IMG/VR virus record: IMGVR_UViG_3300042294_003382
Location: 1 to 42,156 of that record
Source: a virus
Direction: 5' to 3' (one strand)
DNA length: 42,156 nucleotides
The position numbers and the translations under genes were made by a program. Shown here one piece after another: positions 41,266 to 42,156 of this stretch (the stretch's first letter is position 1; every line of letters begins with the position of its first letter). The notes below the pieces were generated by a model. The model did no database searches and was not told the DNA's origin. It worked only from the letters and a program-made list of their open reading frames with translations.

Positions 41266-41270
41266 AAACT

Positions 41271-41342
41271 GCGACTATCGTATAATGGTCATTACTTTAG
41301 ACTTCCAATCTAAAGATGAGAGTTCGATTCTCTCTAGTCGCT
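41271..41342 (+). tRNA. tRNA-Gly(UCC)
   Basis: Acceptor GCGACTA/TAGTCGC, anticodon arm TTAGA-CTTCCAA-TCTAA, T-arm GAGAG-TTCGATT-CTCTC, discriminator T then CA. Confidence 0.95.
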
Positions 41343-41350
41343 CAAGGGTG

Positions 41351-41389
41351 TGTGGGAACCCAAGAATATGTGATGAACATATACCCACA
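41351..41389 (+). ncRNA. Inter-tRNA hairpin
   Basis: TGTGGG (41351-41356) pairs with CCCACA (41384-41389) and encloses ATATGT-GATGA-ACATAT (41366-41382). Sits between tRNA-Gly and tRNA-Glu; could be a processing signal or small RNA. Confidence 0.4.
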
Positions 41390-41393
41390 ATCT

Positions 41394-41465
41394 GCTGCGT
41401 TAGTGAAGGGGTTAACACGTATCACTTTCTATGATAAGGCACGGGTTCGAATCCCGTACGCAGTA
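41394..41465 (+). tRNA. tRNA-Glu(UUC)
   Basis: Acceptor GCTGCGT/ACGCAGT with G1-U72, anticodon arm TATCA-CTTTCTA-TGATA, T-arm ACGGG-TTCGAAT-CCCGT, discriminator A then CA. Confidence 0.94.
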
Positions 41466-41471
41466 CAATAA

Positions 41472-41543
41472 GGGGCTATAGTGAAATTGGCATCACGATA
41501 GATTTGCATTCTGTTATTCCGGGTTCGAATCCCGGTAGCTCCA
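41472..41543 (+). tRNA. tRNA-Ala(UGC)
   Basis: Acceptor GGGGCTA/TAGCTCC, anticodon arm ATAGA-TTTGCAT-TCTGT, T-arm CCGGG-TTCGAAT-CCCGG, discriminator A then CA. The G3 position pairs with U70, the usual alanine identity signal. Confidence 0.95.
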
Positions 41544-41549
41544 CAATAA

Positions 41550-41621
41550 GGTCTATTCGTTCAACGGCTAGGATACTACCCTGTCACGGTAGGGATGAGA
41601 GTTCGATTCTCTCATAGACCG
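41550..41621 (+). tRNA. tRNA-Asp(GUC)
   Basis: Acceptor GGTCTAT/ATAGACC, anticodon arm CTACC-CTGTCAC-GGTAG, T-arm GAGAG-TTCGATT-CTCTC, discriminator G, then CT. Confidence 0.95.
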
Positions 41622-41629
41622 CTAACATG

Positions 41630-41702
41630 AGCGTTGAAGCACAATTGGACGTGCAACCGGTATAAGGCCGGTGGGATATAGGTTCGAATCCTATCTCTGC
41701 TC
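41630..41702 (+). tRNA. tRNA of unclear identity, no U33
   Basis: D-stem GCAC/GTGC, T-arm ATAGG-TTCGAAT-CCTAT and arm ACCGG-TATAAGG-CCGGT are perfect, discriminator C then CA. The anticodon loop has A at position 33 where tRNAs have U. Acceptor AGCGTTG/CTCTGCT has mismatches at positions 5 and 6. By position the triplet is UAA; an AUA-reading role is another guess. Confidence 0.6.
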
Positions 41703-41712
41703 CAAATTAAAC

Positions 41713-41782
41713 TGCGTTAAAGTGTAAAGGTTGCATCCTGGTCTCATAAGCCAGGGGGGTGGTTCGAGTCCACGCTACGCTA
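41713..41782 (+). tRNA. tRNA with CAU anticodon (Met or Ile2), imperfect acceptor
   Basis: Anticodon arm CTGGT-CTCATAA-GCCAG, T-arm GTGG-TTCGAGT-CCAC, then CA at the 3' end. The acceptor pairs only through GCGT/ACGC with mismatches at the ends, so exact ends are uncertain. Unpaired ends would fit an initiator but the anticodon stem lacks the three G-C pairs. Confidence 0.75.
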
Positions 41783-41786
41783 CAAA

Positions 41787-41897
41787 GAACTAAATGGCGG
41801 TGTCAGGCACCCACTGCAGAGGGTACAAAGAAGAACCTGCTTTATACAGTGTGAAAGATGGTTAACGTGTCTTTTCGTCCTATAACACATTTAGTTT
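41787..41897 (+). ncRNA. Large cloverleaf-shaped RNA, second example
   Basis: AACTAAATG (41788-41796) pairs perfectly with CATTTAGTT (41888-41896), plus a G-U pair outside. Three arms follow: GGTG-TCAGG-CACC (41799-41811), CACTG/CAGTG (41812-41816, 41847-41851) with inner CAG/CTG, and GAAAGA/TCTTTTC (41853-41858, 41870-41876). Same overall plan as 38991-39130, with different sequence. Confidence 0.55.
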
Positions 41898-41901
41898 ATT
41901 T

Positions 41902-41975
41902 GTCCTTTTAGCTCAGTTGGTCAGAGCAGCTCGCTCATAACGAGAAGGTCACAGGTTCGAGCCCTGTATAGGACA
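41902..41975 (+). tRNA. tRNA-Met or tRNA-Ile2 (CAU)
   Basis: Acceptor GTCCTTT/ATAGGAC with one mismatch, D-arm GCTCAGTTGGTCAGAGC, anticodon loop CTCATAA on CTCG/CGAG, T-arm ACAGG-TTCGAGC-CCTGT, discriminator A then CA. The most conventional of the three CAU tRNAs. Confidence 0.92.
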
Positions 41976-42000
41976 CAAAATTTTATCCAATATTTTAACA

Positions 42001-42029
42001 AAAAGACTTGTTTACACGGGTCTTTTTTT
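42001..42029 (+). terminator. Terminator after the tRNA island
   Basis: AAAAGAC (42001-42007) pairs with GTCTTTT (42020-42026) and runs into more T. Its loop holds the -33 TTG of the next promoter, so one element ends one unit and starts another. Confidence 0.8.
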
Positions 42030-42038
42030 GTATCTTTA
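42008..42038 (+). promoter_or_regulatory. Bacteroidetes-type promoter
   Basis: TTG at 42008-42010, 20 bases, TATCTTTA at 42031-42038. Drives the gene starting at 42057. Confidence 0.72.
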
Positions 42039-42056
42039 TACATTAAATAAAAAGTT

Positions 42057-42156
42057 ATGAAAGTAAAATTATTAAAAAAAATTAGAAAGAGATATTCAAT
42101 TACTCATTATCCAAACGGAGCTTTCATGTGGGATGATTTTTATGAAGGCCCTATTA
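42057..42156 (+). CDS. Unknown protein, N-terminal part
   Basis: The first 33 residues (MKVKLLKKIRKRYSITHYPN then GAFMWDDFYEGPI) run off the window end. A basic start followed by an aromatic, acidic stretch. Preceded by terminator, promoter and the AAAGTTATG start context seen at other phage genes. No family recognised. Confidence 0.6.
   Translation, partial: MKVKLLKKIRKRYSITHYPNGAFMWDDFYEGPI

Noticed and set aside
38046-41975. CRISPR-like array
   Set aside because: The recurrent GGTTCGA-type words are tRNA T-loops; there are no regular repeats and spacers.

Overview
The window reads as the genome of a large T4-like tailed phage that infects a Bacteroidetes (flavobacterial-type) host. Three things point there. 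A T4-type replisome is present (family B polymerase, gp45-like clamp, gp44/gp62-like clamp loader). The DNA is very AT-rich, genes are tightly packed on one strand and many overlap as ATGA or TAATG. Promoters match the Bacteroidetes form: seven sites have TTG, exactly 20 bases, then TAnnTTTA. Start codons rarely show a Shine-Dalgarno sequence. TAA, TGA and TAG all serve as stops, so the code is standard. No head or tail genes are visible.

Layout. 1-2250: end of a CsgG-like secretion protein, a secreted or outer-membrane barrel protein and another exported protein. 2320-3612: lysis cassette (small membrane protein, GH19 endolysin, holin). 3693-6839: QueE, FolE, a phosphoribosyltransferase and a MazG-like pyrophosphohydrolase, i.e. 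7-deazaguanine and nucleotide metabolism. 6858-14247: two tandem GlcNAc-type glycosyltransferases, two HtrL/YibB-type proteins (one fused to a methyltransferase and a third domain) and a carbamoyltransferase. 14283-22768: DNA polymerase, clamp, Hsp20, GroES, GroEL, clamp loader and a Cys-rich PD-(D/E)XK nuclease. 22803-35006: a second glycan island with about eight glycosyltransferases plus sugar-nucleotide enzymes, including a GDP-mannose 4,6-dehydratase and a ColD-like 3-dehydratase whose catalytic lysine is histidine. 35006-37919: small unknown genes.

37997-41975 is an RNA island. It holds 23 recognisable tRNA genes and six tRNA-like genes with abnormal structure. Counting an elbow-less tRNA-Lys(UUU), all 20 amino acids are covered with about one tRNA per codon box, close to a minimal complete decoding set. 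The gaps between tRNAs are filled with other nested hairpins and two large cloverleaf RNAs (38991-39130 and 41787-41897). An HNH endonuclease gene splits the array, and a fresh promoter restarts it. A terminator and promoter then lead into a gene that runs off the window.

Working together: the phage appears to carry its own replication and protein-folding machinery, to build and modify sugars on a large scale, and to supply its own tRNA set. I infer that the unexplained RNAs of the tRNA island are the least described part of the window.
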